DNA from: Linanthus parryae
Lineage: Eukaryota > Streptophyta > Magnoliopsida > Ericales > Polemoniaceae
DNA: 64,000 nucleotides
Assembly: GCA_023055425.1 (NCBI GenBank)
Contig: JALGPY010000001.1
Coordinates: 114,433,057 to 114,497,056, forward strand
Reading direction: 5' to 3'
Shown: piece after piece, positions 11,481 through 23,595 of the stretch
Numbering within the stretch: position 1 is the stretch's first letter
Layout: every line of letters begins with the position of its first letter
Notes under the pieces: model-generated
What the model saw: the letters and a program-made list of their open reading frames with translations, nothing else
What the model was told of the DNA's origin: nothing
Databases searched by the model: none
Position numbers and translations under genes: made by a program

Positions 11481-13468
11481 ACTGTTGGTTGGACCACCTT
11501 CTGAAGCAATCAGATATTGGGTCTTTCATTTCCACTGTTTGGGCTTTGATTCTGCTATGGGCTTCATCTGCTGTTCAAACCCAACCTTCTCTCTGTATTC
11601 ATCAAAAGCACAGTGGTATTTGTCAAGAAATGTACAATTTATGTCATATAGACGTTGTCCTAATAGTTGTATTTCCTTTAGATTGTGCGACTGGCTTATG
11701 ACAGTTGGATGTAGTCTTATTCATATCTCTCTCTGGAAACTTCTGTATCGATTCAGTGTGTAGATACAATGCATCTTTTTCATCTTCTGCCTTACCGTTT
11801 CAATGTCTCTCAAACCTATTAGGGTTTCTGTTACTTGGATTTTATTTATTAATTTAATCAGACTCTTGCATGACAGCTAAGTAGATATTGCAACTTGTGG
11901 ACCTACGTTGCACCGAAACGGGTACGGGTACGGGTACGGCAAGACACGGGACACGCCGACACGTCAATTTTTTGAAAATCACGAAACGCGGACACGCGGT
12001 ATATATATACACACACACACATACATACATACATAAAGACATTAAAGCAATAACAATTTTAGTCACTACCAAGTACAAATAGATCAAAGCATAAATAATT
12101 TCAGACACTACAGTAGGTCTTCGATTCTTCAATTCTTTCGTGTTCGCCTCTTCGCGTTTTTCTCTTTGTTTCGCAACCTTGATGAGTATTTGAGATAGTG
12201 TGCGGCTAGGGATAAGGATCTATGTATTGAGAAGATGATACTTGACTATTTCAGAACAGTCCCTCTAATTTTTAATATATCACAAAAAGAAACCTGAGAA
12301 ATTTTAAAAAATTCCAGACACTCCGGTTTAAGACAAGCGTGTCTCCCGCGTGTTGGACGGCTAGACACGCCATTTTTTCTGTTTTTGGAACCAAAACGCC
12401 ACCTGGCATGTCGGAGACGTTAAGGTCGAGTGTCGGAGACGTTTCTGCGTGTCGGAGTGTCCGAAACGCGAACCAAAAGATATTTGGAGTGTCGGTGCAA
12501 CAAATCACTACCCAACTCGTATACTATGGTACTCTAGGCACATTAGATAACATCCTATCAATTAGGTTTTTTTCGTCCTCAATATAAATTACCTTCTCTC
12601 TATCCGTCGTCTCCCTTGTGAGCTCCTAAATCACTCTTTCCACCTCCGCTCCATCAAACCGCCTCCTTGAGAGATGATGTGAGAGCTCCATATAGTAGGC
12701 TTTCAGGAGAAGATCTTAAAACCCATGACTCCGAGCATATCTAATTGTTGATCTCATGGAGAACATCTTGGCGATGGAAGAATTTTTTCTTAAGGGAACC
12801 AGATATACAAAGGCTGGAAAAATCCCTTTTGAGTATCTATCAAAGATCCTCTACATGCAATCCCCAATTTGTCGCAAGTTGAAGCATCCGTATTCATCCT
12901 CAAACGATCGACCGATGATAGCTGCAATCGCTTTCGCTCCTCATCTAAATCTGCAACACCATTTCTGAGACCAGGGTTAGTAGTATCGTGAAGTTAGATG
13001 ATCAATATCATTTGGAACTAGAAAATATTGTTCAATTGATTCTGAATCAAATAGTTTTTTGTAACGAGATCTCTGTATTTCCCACAAGAAGAAGGAGATT
13101 CGCTTTTCTGAGAACGATTCTCCAGGTTGCTTCATTTGGATCTGAATTGGACGGTTTACATTGATTGTTTTGTAGGTCAAGTCGATGAGATCCCCAAACC
13201 AAAGGAGCCCCTGAACAGTGTAAAAAAGGTGAGATTCATCTTCTTTTGCTCTGCAGTTTATACAAACAATGGATACATCAATTTTTTTTCTTGACATTAT
13301 TTTGCTTAACAGGAAAAAATAATTGGTTTGAAGTCGCAAATAATTATTTTTATCTTATCAGGGATGTTTAATGTCCAAATATTTTTTCAAAACTGATTAC
13401 AGTCATAACTAGAAAAAGAACAATAGTTTGAAGTACCGTCTTGGTTTAGTATAGTCATTGCTACATGC
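11480..13468. repeat. Copia-derived 3' module, copy 1 of unit A
   Basis: This begins at a possible old LTR start (TGTTGGTTGGACC) right after the RNase H remnant. A second copy in the same unit is at 21340-23060, and unit B has copies at 42205-43620 and 48900-50330. It holds the recurring open stretch at 12756-12968 and a minus-strand one at 12977-13339. Neither has a recognisable domain. The LTR interpretation is inference because no matching 3' end was identified. Confidence 0.45.
11907..12501. mobile_element. TIR element of unknown family, 595 bp
   Basis: The ends are short inverted repeats GTTGCACCGA and TCGGTGCAAC. Three related loci (near 21590, 42660 and 49345) lack it, so it is a true insertion. 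The interior has repeated TGTCGGAGACG-type words, GGGTAC triplication at the left, and a TA/CA/CATA microsatellite at about 12000-12035. There is no coding capacity. I could not see a clean target duplication. Confidence 0.55.
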
Positions 13469-14030
13469 AAGGGCGGATGCAAGCATTCAGTTGTGGGGGG
13501 CTATAGCCCCCACTCAAATTTTTGAAATAGCAATTTTGACCTACATTTTATTATAAAATTATTTTTGAGCCCTACTGAAATTAAATTATAACCCTTTTAC
13601 TTAGTTTTATTCGGAAAAATGTCCACTTTTAAAATGTTTGCCCCCACTGTCCTTGATCCGCCCCTGCCCACTGGTCTCCATATACATCAGCCACTTTGTG
13701 TAACTGCTGTGAGAGAATAAAATAATAAAAATAAGGATAAAAAACACTAACTACCCCTAAGTTTAGCATTAATTTCACCCCGTTATCCTATTTTCTGGAA
13801 AAAGACAGTTTGCAACTTTTTTTTAATGGAGGCTAACGGTTGACTAACAGTACGGGAAAAAAATACCATTTGTTACCCTTGGAGTTTTATACAACTACCC
13901 CCTATATATTACCCTTAACCCCCCTTTCCCTCATTTCTGACCCTAATTCCTCTTTCTCTCTTCCCCGTCTATCTCTCAACCTCTCTCTCGCTCTCTATCT
14001 CTCTCGCTCTTATCTCTCTCTCTCTATCTC

Positions 14031-14830
14031 ACGGATTCTCATAACTCCGATGAGCACCAAGGAGCTTCGGGGTCTAAAAAACCGGAGAGACCTCCAGCGA
14101 AGGGAGCTTAGCCGAAGAAAGACCGACAAACACAAATCGAAGACAGAGACCGGCGGGCTAGGCATCCGGTGGACTGTTGTGCGAAGATATTTAAATTGAA
14201 CCCGAATCTAAAGCTCAAGACCAACGGTCAGACCATCGAGTGGATGATCAGGCGTGCGGAGGATTTCGGGATCATCAACGTTGCCGTCGCCGCCAGGAAG
14301 AAATTGACCGAACAACCATCGCTTTTCCTGACCTGCGAGTCGTCGCGCCGGCCCCACAGATCGGAGACGAATCTCCGCTTCCGTCGCCGCCGCCGTCTGT
14401 CGTTGCCCTTGACGACCAATTTGGCTTATATTACACCGCACCTGCCGTGGAGGCTAATCCTACGATGTGGGTGCAGCCCAAACTACAACCACCACCATTG
14501 CCGCCACGATTTGGGGGTTTTATTGCTGAGCAGACAGTGAACCTTAGTTGCAGTTCAGGTGGGTTCGTTGAGTTTTCCGGCAGCGTCCTTTTGTTATTAA
14601 AGGACCCTTATCTGGCGCGGTTGCTGTCACCATCATTAGCAGCACCACAACATTCCAATGATGTTGTCGATGAGGAGATGCTTAACCTTGATGACAACAC
14701 AGGAGGAGGAAGTGGTGGTTGGATCAGTCAGTTGATGGACGCCGACCACCCAATTTTCCAGAACTCGTACCCGCCGCCAACTAGCCGCCAGCAGCAAGAG
14801 GAGGCGGAGGGTGGTCTGAGCCTTGGCTGA
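14031..14830 (+). pseudogene. Class I TCP gene copy, left arm of unit A palindrome
   Basis: The TCP domain is readable: KKDRQTQIEDRDRRAR (basic region) followed by CCAKIFKL and GQTIEWMIRRAED (helix II, class I type). The expected start codon is ACG at 14031, a TAG stop interrupts the frame at 14109-14111, and a frameshift separates the TCP domain from the C-terminal part. That part is open at 14240-14830 and contains DESPLPSPPPSVVALDDQF, EANPTMWVQP, DEEMLNLDDN and DADHPIFQNS, ending GGLSLG. TCP proteins are plant bHLH-like growth regulators that bind GGNCCC sites. This copy cannot make a whole protein. Confidence 0.8.
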
Positions 14831-15222
14831 AACCGCCACCTGCTTTAGTGATGGAGATTGGCAGTGCTAGTTGAAGTTGTAACATAGTTGTTTGCGTTGT
14901 TGTTTGGGTTTAGGGTGTTTTTTTCGTGGTGTATAGTTCGGTGTCTATAGGTGATGAACATCATCGGTTTAAGAGTCAATGTAAGTTTTTCTTTCCTGTA
15001 TTGTGTTTCTGAAATGAATGTTTCCCTTCGTTTTCTATACCGCGAAACATTCATTTCAGAAACACAATACTGGAAAGAAAAACTTACATTGACTCTTAAA
15101 CCGATGATGTTCCATCTACAGACACCGGACTATACAACACGAAAAAACACACTAAACCCGAAACAACAAAGCAAACAACTAGGTTACAACTTCAACTAGC
15201 ATTGCCAATCTCCATCACTAAA

Positions 15223-16029
15223 TCAGGTGGCGGTTTCAGCCAAGGCTCGGACCACCATCCTCCTCCTCTTGTTCCTAGAGGCCAGTTGCGGCGGGTACGA
15301 GTTCTGGAAAATTGGGTGGTCTGCTTCCATCAACTGACCGATCCAACCACCACTTCCTCCTCCTGTGCATTCATCAAGGTTAAGCATCTCCTCATCAGCA
15401 ACGTCATTGGAATCTTGTGGTGTTGTTGTTGATGGTGATAATGGTGACAGCAACCACGCCAGATAAGGGTCATGCAGTATGAAAAGGTCGCTGTCGGAAA
15501 ACTCAACGAACCCACCTGAACTGCAACTAGGGTTTACCGTCTGCTAAGCCACAAATCCCCCAAATCGCGGTGGCGATGGTGGTGGTGGTAGTTGGGGCTG
15601 CACCCACATCGTAGGATTAGCCTCCATGACAAGTTCGGTGTAATCCAAGCCAAATTGGTTGTCAAGGGAAACGATGGACGGCGGCGGCGGAAGCTGAGAA
15701 TCGTCTCCGATCTGAGGGACCGGCGCGGCGACTGGAAGGTCTGGCACGGCGGTGGCTGTTGGGTCAATTACTTTCTGGCGACGATGGCGGCGGCTATGAT
15801 CCCGGACTCCTCAACTCGCCTGAGCATCCACTCGATGGTCTGACCGTCGGTCTTGAGCTTTAGCTTCGGGGTCAATTTCAAGATCTTCGCACAGCAGTCT
15901 GCCAGAATCCTGATCCGCCTCAATTTGTGTGTGTCGGTCTTTCTTCGGCTGAGCTCCCTTCCCTGGAGATCTCGTCGATTTTTTAGACCTGGAAGCTCCT
16001 TGGTGCTCACCGGCGTTATGAGAATTCAT
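15223..16029 (-). pseudogene. Class I TCP gene copy, right arm of unit A palindrome
   Basis: The start codon at 16029 (MNSHNAGEHQGASRSKK) leads into the basic region PKKDRHTQIE. A frameshift follows, and the rest of the TCP domain (LADCCAKILKL, TDGQTIEWMLRRVEE) is in another frame. The C-terminal segments VPQIGDDSQLPPPPSIVSL, MEANPTMWVQPQLPPPP, DEEMLNLDEC and EADHPIFQNSY are again out of frame with the TCP domain, as in all four copies. The promoter side faces outward (right) and transcription would head into the palindrome centre. Confidence 0.8.
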
Positions 16030-16352
16030 GAGATAGAGAGAGATAAGAACGAGAGAGAGCGAGAGAGAGGTTGAGAGAGAGATAGAGGGGGAAGAGAGAA
16101 AGAGGAATTAGGGTTAAAAATGGGGGAGAGAGGGGTTAAGGGTAATATATAGGGGGTAATTGTATAAAATTCCAGGGGTAAAATAATATTTTTTCCTGTA
16201 TTGTTAGTCAACCGTCAGCCTCCATCCAAAAAAGGTGCGGACTGTCTTTTCCAAAACACAGGATAACGGGGTGAAATTAATCCTAAACTCAGGGGTGGTC
16301 AGTGTCATTTACCCTTATTTTTATTATTTTATTCTCTCACACCAGTTACACA

Positions 16353-16864
16353 AATTGGCGGATGTATATGGAGACCAGTGGCCGGCGGATCTAGAATTTT
16401 GCCTCAGTGGGGGGTAAAATTTTAAAAGTGGACATATGTCCAAATAAATGTAAATAAAAGAGTTATTATTTAATTTCAGTGGGGGCTAAAAAATAATTTT
16501 ATAATAAAATGTAGGTCAAAATTGTTATTTTATAAACTTGAGTGGGGGCTATAGCCCCCACAACTTAGTTCTTGCATCCGCCCTTCCCAGTGGAGATTAT
16601 AATTTTTTGAAATTTACGATATTCACCCAATATTTTCTTATATAATTATATTACGCCCACTCAAGTTTTTGATATTTATAATTTTTACGTTACATTCCGT
16701 CAATATAATTACATTAGCTCCCACTCATATTACATATTCGTCTCATTAATCTATTTAAGTCATCATTTTAATCCTTAAATACTTCAAAACTTATCGAAAG
16801 AACTGTCATTAAATTTGAATTTTTTTCTAGCCTCCGCTGGGCCAAATTTCTGGATCTGCCCCTG
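16353..16864. mobile_element. hAT-type MITE with a nested MITE (unit A)
   Basis: Flanks are GTTACACA (16345-16352) and GTTACAGA (16865-16872), an 8-bp duplication with one difference, and the right end reads CCGCCCCTG-like. A second MITE of about 200 bp with GGCGGAT/CATCCGCCC ends sits inside it, flanked by ACCAGTGG and CCCAGTGG. The same nested pair is at 47120-47619 in unit B. The palindrome arm ends within this nested element. Confidence 0.6.
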
Positions 16865-16872
16865 GTTACAGA

Positions 16873-18138
16873 GTTGATTTTACCAAAAATGAAATGTTAT
16901 ATCAATGTTTTGTCGTAGCTTTCATGTAATACTTACCAAACAACATGTAATCCAAAACTTACAGCAGTTTTCTAATACTGATTCTCACACAACAACTTCT
17001 AATGCTGCAATTGCATTCTCAAACTGGCACGGGGATTGAAAAAAATCGAGTAAAACACACCTTTACCCCCTCTAGTTAGTTTGAAGCACACTTTCACCTT
17101 TTTGTTTGTAAAATGACCCTTCCACTCTTCCATTGTACCGAACTCCAGAAAACTTGCACTCATGTGATGTCGTTTGGAGTTGAGATTTGTCGCCAAAAAA
17201 AATTTTGAGGACAAATTCAACGCCCACATTATGCAAAATATGAAATTACTCAAAGACAGTTATTAAACCCGAACAAGTGGTTGAACCGGAAAAGATGACG
17301 GGTCCATGGGTCACCGGTTGGACCGATGGGTCAATAAATAATTATTAATCACACATCAAATTAAAATTATAATGAAATAAATTACTATATGTCGTATAGT
17401 AATGCAAATAGGTAACTTCATGTGTTATTTTGACATTTTAATACATGAAATTTTTTAAAAATGTTAAAAAAAAATGTTAACACAATCTGTTCAATCTTAA
17501 GTTAATGCTTACAGCGTGCAAAAGATAAGACATGTTCAACATAGTTAACCCGGACCGGATCACCGGATCCATCACAAATCCGCCGAGTTTGACCGAGTCA
17601 ACTGTAAATGCGAACTAAACTCGATCCATGTTTAATTACTATGCTCAAAGGTATAATACATTTATGACATGTGGTGCAAATATGTATCCATATAACCTTT
17701 TAGTGTTGGACCCCTTCCCACACTAATAACTTCGCATACATGTGATTTTTATTTGAAGTTCAACATACTGAAGAGGTGGACGTGTCATTTTCTAAACTGC
17801 AAGACTCAAACTAAAGGGGGATGAAAATGTCTTTTATCCTAGACAAACATGTGTCTTTTTTTTTTGTCTCAAAGCCGACAAAGTTGCTTACGTTTCTAGG
17901 GTTTTAGAACCTTGAATGGGCTATTTGTTTATGGGATGGTAAGCAATATTTTTATTGTTTCAACAGCCCAATGGAGGCCCGCATCAGATCTTTAACAAGA
18001 AAAAAAATCATCTAGTGGGCCACACTCACACACCTGATCCTATGTGGATTTCTTTCTTTATTTTACTATTGTTTTAATCGGCCCATTCCTTTTTTTTTTT
18101 TAAACAAACAAATTCATCTAGTGAACATTTGTTGGTGC
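16873..18138. other. Backbone with a decayed short repeat, no gene seen
   Basis: The first part matches 47628-48560 in unit B. Around 17262-17640 it holds CCGG/GTTGACC-rich inverted words (GGTTGAACCGG near the left, GACCGGATCACCGGATCC near the right), possibly an old MITE. No coding sequence is supported. Bases 17890-18130 have two TCATCTAGTG words that may mark a short insertion. Confidence 0.4.
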
Positions 18139-18149
18139 AGTATTGTTGC

Positions 18150-18967
18150 ATGGTACTAACAAACATTTTAGAGCTCTGACCTTTCTCTTCCGTAGAGAGA
18201 GAACCCGCCGCCTCATCAGCGGCGGCGGGTTAGTCAGCTCTGTTTTTGGATCTTGGGTGGTGCTTGTCCTCTGATTGCCTTCCTCCTCGTGTGGCGCTGG
18301 TTTCCGTGCGTCCTCCCCGGCTAGATCTGGTTTTTCCCGTGGTGGCAGTTCACCCCATCCCCCGCTTGTGAGGTTGTTCCCTCCCCCTCCCCCTCGTTTT
18401 TTTCGGTTCCTTGACCGCTACGAGTTCCCCCGGAGCTGTCCTCCCGCCGCTTATCAAAACCACCAGGGGCTTCCCTATCTCTTTATGGATTAGAGTAGTG
18501 TCCTCTCTCAGGCGCCGACCACCGCGTTTTCACCGTCACCGCAGACGAGACACCGCCCACCGCCACACCGGATTTTCAATCGCCGTTGCCTCGCCGAGGT
18601 CTCCAATGGCATTTCCACCGCCTCATCGACCACATAGGCGGTGGGTTTATAGACCACCACCAGTAACATGCCCTGGGCTTCAGAAATATATTCAAGGCGT
18701 GTTTGGTGGGTTGCTTTTAGTTTTTTCTTGTTTTTCTCCCACAAAAAAGTGTTTGGCTTGGTTGTTTGTATGTTTCTTCAGTAGTTTTTTCTCAGGTCAA
18801 ACAAGTCTTAGGCTTGTTTGGTTACTTGTTTTTCTTATTATTCTCCTCATGTATTTTACATGTTTTTCATATGCTGATCTCAAGTCCCTTTATATAGTTA
18901 TGGACTTCTGATTGGCATCGTCACCTTGTAAATTCTGGCAATGATAGATTAGTTTTTGTCAAAAAAA
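18150..18967 (+). mobile_element. Non-LTR retrotransposition product (SINE-like or internally deleted LINE)
   Basis: The segment is flanked by the 11-bp direct repeat AGTATTGTTGC (18139-18149 and 18968-18978) and ends in an A-run, the hallmarks of target-primed reverse transcription. It starts with a GC-rich leader holding a CCCGCCGCC...GGCGGCGGG stem, continues C-rich, then becomes T-rich before the tail. The open frame at 18411-18911 is compositionally driven (Pro/Arg then Phe) and shows no endonuclease or reverse transcriptase motif. Unit B lacks it. Confidence 0.6.
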
Positions 18968-19372
18968 AGTATTGTTGCTAGCCCCACCCAACTACTGCAT
19001 CCGTTTCTCTCTTCCAACTCCGGTTGACTTTTTAACTCGTAAATAATCACTTCAACTCGGTGATTTAGATAGAAAAATGGTGTAACTTTTTGGCAACTTT
19101 CCAAAATAATATAGAGTAAAAGTTACTCTAAGAAATCATGCTAATATTACCAAATTTGTGTACCGTTTTTCTAATCAAATCACCAGGTCAAAGTTACCCA
19201 ATAAATACTATCAAAAAGTGAAGTAAGCTGAAAGAGAAGAAACAGAGGAAGCACCTTATTAGCCCCAATTTCTCAACCTCTCTCTCTCACCCACCTTATT
19301 CCTTCAACACCTCATCACTAGCAGTAGCAACCTCCACCCACATCCACACCCACCAACCCGCGCCCTTCTATC

Positions 19373-20760
19373 ATGATCCCGAACCCTAACAACTCTTCTT
19401 TCATGGAATACTGTGAGTGGTGTGGTATTCAGAATCACATGGTTCGCCTACGTTCTCAATTTGGTTGGATACTTGAGCAAACCAGATTGGCTCGCTCGTT
19501 GGATTCTTGTTTGCGAACCCGGACTCCCTCTCATTGGCAGCCAAGAGCTCACATTCCCACCGCTCAGTTTGAGTTCCACCTATTTCGTCATGGCTTCTTC
19601 ATATTGGGTCACTCGTTACATCACTGCAGGTTTTGTAAACTTGTCTCTTCAGCAAACCCAAAATCGATCCGAGGCATTACTGGTGATGGTACAGGTCTTC
19701 CCATCACTCACATTGGTCGATGTTACTTAACTCTTACTCTCATCCTTTACATTATCTTATGTTCTTTGTGTCTCTACTATTACGGATAACCTTATATATG
19801 TCTCCAAATTATGAACTTCTAATGATCTTCTTATTGAGTTTTCCTCCCCTGATTTGTCTCGAAGCATTGAGCTACGGGGCGCCATTATGACAAGTTCGCT
19901 TAGGAAAGACGCATATGAGTGGCGAGCATCCACCTCCTCTCATTAATTCCGACGGTTGTTTCTGAGTCTCGCCTGTCCTTCACCTCCTGGTATCACCGAC
20001 TCGGGCATCCGACGAGCACAATCTGTTGGCATTTAGTTTCTCAGTTTAATCTTCCTCTCAGTAGATCCACTGATTCCTTGTCCTGCAATTAATGCGTGTG
20101 CAGTCGCAAGAAGATTCACAAATTAACCTTTTATGATTATAGTATTATGTCATATCGACCACTCGAGTTTGTGCTTTTTGACATATGGACATCTCATGTA
20201 TGGTGGTTTCAAATACTATGTTATTATTGTGGATAACCTTTCTAAATATATATGTTTCTATCCCATGCAACGGAAATCACAACTTCATAAAATCTTTATT
20301 CATTTTTGTAAGATATTTGAAAAATTATTCTCTTTCCCCTTCAATCTCCTACTATGACAATGGAGGTGGGAGGAGTACATTGGTCTTTGTAAGTAACGGA
20401 ATATCACATCCCGACACATACACCTAAATACATCATCCCTTCTCAACGACGCCATCGACACATTGTCGAAACGGGCCTCGCACTGCTTCACCATGCCTTG
20501 ATGTCAACTTAGTACTGGCTTTATGCTTTCTCCACCGATGTGTACCTCATTAATCGCCTACCTAGCCGGTCACTCAAGATGCAATCTCCCGTTGAGCCTA
20601 TCTTTCATCAAAAGCCTAAATCTGAAGAAGTTTGAATAAGAGATATGGAAAACAGTTCCTGGCTTCACAGAGTCTCACTAAACTACTGTTGTATCCGTTA
20701 ACTTTCTTTTGTCGCACGAAAAAGTCTATTTCTAGAATGCGCACGTAGCATCTGTTGTCG
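19373..20760 (+). pseudogene. Decayed Ty1/copia Gag-protease-integrase region
   Basis: Frame-shifting fragments match a copia polyprotein in order: a zinc-knuckle-like CEWCGIQNHM; a protease-region stretch SYWVTRYITAGFVNLSLQQ; GDGTGLPITHIG; an integrase core (FDIWTSH, then GGFKYYVIIVDNLSKYICFY); and DVYLINRLPSRSLKM. Several frames and stops are involved, so it is a fossil. It may be part of the same old element whose RNase H remnant lies beside the 3' modules. Its counterpart is missing in unit B. Confidence 0.65.
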
Positions 20761-21339
20761 ACTCATATTTACAAAATTGCCGGAGCAGAAAACTGATGAA
20801 AAACATCAACCCTATTTTCTAGTAGGAAGTAGCTGTTAACTTGCTGAATACGCGAAAAACGTACACCGATTTGAATACGCCAGTTTTTTGTAATAACTTA
20901 CATGTTTGTTGTCTACTGGGTTCGACCCATGACTTGATGCAGTGGTTCTTAAATGCTCTACCATTTGAGTTAGCATCCATTTGCTGGATACGCTAATTTA
21001 AGTGCGCACTAAAATGAATATGTTCATTTTCTATCAACAGACGACATGAGAAGGGAAATGATCAATGTAGGAATTCAACGGAATCTGCATTCATAAACAC
21101 AATAAGAAATTCACACACACACACACACATGTAAGGAAGACTAACGGCGAATTGACATTAACTTCAACCGATAAACACCCCATCGGTGACCGGACTAGTA
21201 CATGAAAGCTCAGACTGAATCCATCAGTGATGGATCTCTACAAACAAAAAAAGAAAAAGAAGAAGAAAGGATAAGAAACAACAAATAAACAACCACCACC
21301 AGCTGCACATCATAGTCATCTGAGCTCAGCCGTCATGGC
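20761..21339. other. Spacer with tRNA-like sequence and CA microsatellite
   Basis: On the minus strand, 20975-20910 holds a TGGTAGAGCA-type A box and a TGGGTCGAACCCA B box, resembling a decayed tRNA or tRNA-derived SINE head. The acceptor stem does not pair. A (CA)n run lies at about 21112-21128. No gene is seen. Confidence 0.35.
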
Positions 21340-23060
21340 AATGAATGAGGTGTTGCCTTTAGATTGTCCGACTGGCTTATGAAAGTTGGATGTAGTCCTA
21401 TTTATATCTCTCTCCCTGCAAACTTCTGTATCGATTCAGTGTGTCGATTCAATGCATCTTTTTCATCTTCTGTCTTACCATTTCATTCTCTATCAAACCC
21501 ATAAGGGTTTCCGTTACTTGGGTTTTATTTAATAATTTCATCTGACTCTTGCATGACAGCTAAGTAGATATTACAACTTGTGGGCAAATCACTACCCAAC
21601 TCATATACTCTAGTACTCTAGGCTCATTAGATAACATCCTATCAATTAGGTTTTTTTTCGTCCTCAATATAAATCACGTTTTTCTATCCGTTGCTCCCTT
21701 GTGAGCTCCTAAAGCACTCTTTCCACTTCCGCTCCATGAAACCGCCGCCTTGAGAGATGATGTGAGAGCTCCCTATAGTATGTTTTGAGTAGAAGATCTT
21801 GAAACTCATAAATACGAGCATATCTACTTGTTGATATCATGGCGAACACCTTGGCGATGGAAGAATTTTTCCTCGAGGGAACCAGAAATACAAAGGCTCG
21901 AAAAAAATCCCTTTTGAGTATCTATCACAGATCCTCCACATGCAATCCCCAATTCGTCGCAAGTCGAAGCATGCGTATTCAGTGGCGGAGCCAGGAAATC
22001 AACTCAGCCGGGGCAAGATTGAAGAAGTCAAAAGTCAAAGTTAAAAGTCAAAGTCAACATTCAAACGTCGTTATATTTTTTAAGCAATTTCACACACAAA
22101 CATCAAATTAATAATGAACACAATGCTCATAAGTCACAATTTGTACTTTTTTTTTAGGAGACAATGAGTTTCTAATGGTAAATGGTAAATTGGCAAAAAA
22201 AAAAAAAAAAGAAAAAAAAAAAATAGTTGACAGGGAGGAGAATTGAACCCGTGTAATGGGATTTGCCAACTACAACAACTAACCACTTAGACAACTGGGC
22301 AGTTTGAAATTTTAGGGGGGGGCAAAATTCTATATTCCTTTCGGGTTACTCATAAAAAATCTATAAAACTAGGGGTTCTAGTAGAAATTTTCAAATTTCA
22401 GGGGGGGCAACTGCCCCCCCTGCCCCTACATAGGTCCGCCTCTGTGCGTATTCATCCTCAAACGATCGACGGATGACAGATGCCATCGCTTTCGCTCCTG
22501 ATCTAAATCTGCAACACCATCTCTAAGACCAGGGTTAGTAGTATCGTGAAGTTATGTTAGATGATCATTATCATTTGGAACTAAAAATCTTTTTCAATTG
22601 ACTCTGAATCAAATAATTTTTTTTGTTGCGAGATCTCTATATTTCCCAAAGAATGAGATTCGCTTTTCTGAGAACGATTCTGCAAGTTGCTTCCTTCGGA
22701 TCAGAAATGGACGGTTTACATTGATTGTTTTGGATCTCAAGACAATGAGATCCCCAAACCAAAGGAGCCCATGAACAGCGTGTAAAAAAAGTGCGATTCA
22801 TCTTCTTCTGATATGCAGTTTATACAAACAGTGGATACATCAATTTTTTTCTTGATATTATTTTGCTTAACAGGAAAATAATTGGTTGAAAGTCTCAAAT
22901 AATTATTTTTATCTTATCAGAGATGTTTAATGTCCAAATATTTTTTAAAACTGATGCAGTCAGAACTAGAAGAAGAACAGTAGTTTGAAGTAACGTCTTG
23001 GTTTAGGATAGTCAGTCATTGCTACATGGTACTATGTCTTAACCAAGTCACCAATGTTTG
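21340..23060. repeat. Copia-derived 3' module, copy 2 of unit A
   Basis: This is a diverged duplicate of 11650-13468, interrupted by a hAT MITE at 21980-22444. Where copy 1 runs into the TCP palindrome (after CATTGCTACATG), this copy continues with GTACTATGTC, so it shows the sequence without the palindrome. Unit B repeats the same arrangement (42205-43620 and 48900-50330). Confidence 0.55.
21980..22444. mobile_element. hAT-type MITE, 465 bp
   Basis: The ends are CAGTGGCGGAGCC and GGTCCGCCTCTG, imperfect inverted repeats of the common plant hAT type. The 8-bp duplication TGCGTATT flanks it (21972-21979 and 22445-22452). The uninterrupted sequence is seen at 49740. There is an A-rich tract near 22196-22223 and no coding capacity. 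Confidence 0.75.
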
Positions 23061-23595
23061 TTTGTGTCCAAACTAAAAGGATTAGTGGCACCTGCTTAAA
23101 CTAACAAGGAGATAAAATGTCACATTTTCTTCACAAAATTACCCATATTTTTTACCAATTACCATCTTCAGACTCAAGCTTGAGCTCGCCGGTTGTTTAA
23201 ATAGTCTACGTTGGGTTATTAGCCATTTAGTTATGCCAAACCATGGTCAAGCTTGTTAAAATATTTTTCAGCCGGATATTGGCCCTAGTCAACCTGAATC
23301 ATGCATGGATTAAAGTATAAATTTACGACGAATTATAGAATTCATTATTTAGATTCACTAAATACATGTTTGTTTATGCTAAGATAATTGACTAATGGAT
23401 TTATCAAACATAATAATAGTAATCATTGAGTTCAATAGAGAAAGAGATAGACAAACATATAGTAATGGTGTGTTCCGATTTGATTTTAAGTATACCTCTA
23501 ATGGTATCATATTTTTCCACACAAAAAAATTGACAATGTCGACATTTTTTTTAAACATGTGTTCTATGTTCTCTAATTAATTAATGAATTTAACA
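23061..23595. other. Duplicated backbone, no gene seen
   Basis: This matches 50340-50875 in unit B. The short ORF at 23395-23580 is not kept in the unit B copy in the same form and has no domain. It ends at the A where the Helitron inserted. Confidence 0.5.

Larger units (their letters stand above)
13469..16587. repeat. Giant inverted repeat carrying two convergent TCP copies (unit A)
   Basis: The left arm (13469-15023) and right arm (15045-16587) are inverted copies of about 1.55 kb with a 21-nt spacer. Each arm contains, from outside inwards, a 0.2 kb hAT-like MITE (GGGCGGATGCAAG end), a TATA-like CTATATATTA, a CT-rich leader, a TCP coding region and its 3' end. The inner stem reads TTTCTGAAATGAATGTTT against its complement. 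Relative to the unit B copy, the centre has lost the tandem-repeat section. A transcript from either outer promoter would fold into a long hairpin. Confidence 0.85.

Noticed and set aside
13840..14199. 119-residue ORF reading into the TCP region
   Set aside because: It runs through the CT-rich leader and then translates the TCP basic region in the wrong frame; the real TCP text is in another frame.
18411..18911. 166-residue ORF in the non-LTR insertion
   Set aside because: It shifts from Pro/Arg-rich to Phe/Leu-rich with base composition and contains no LINE or host motif.
20910..20975. Functional tRNA gene
   Set aside because: A and B box-like words exist but no acceptor stem pairs and the anticodon arm is not clear.
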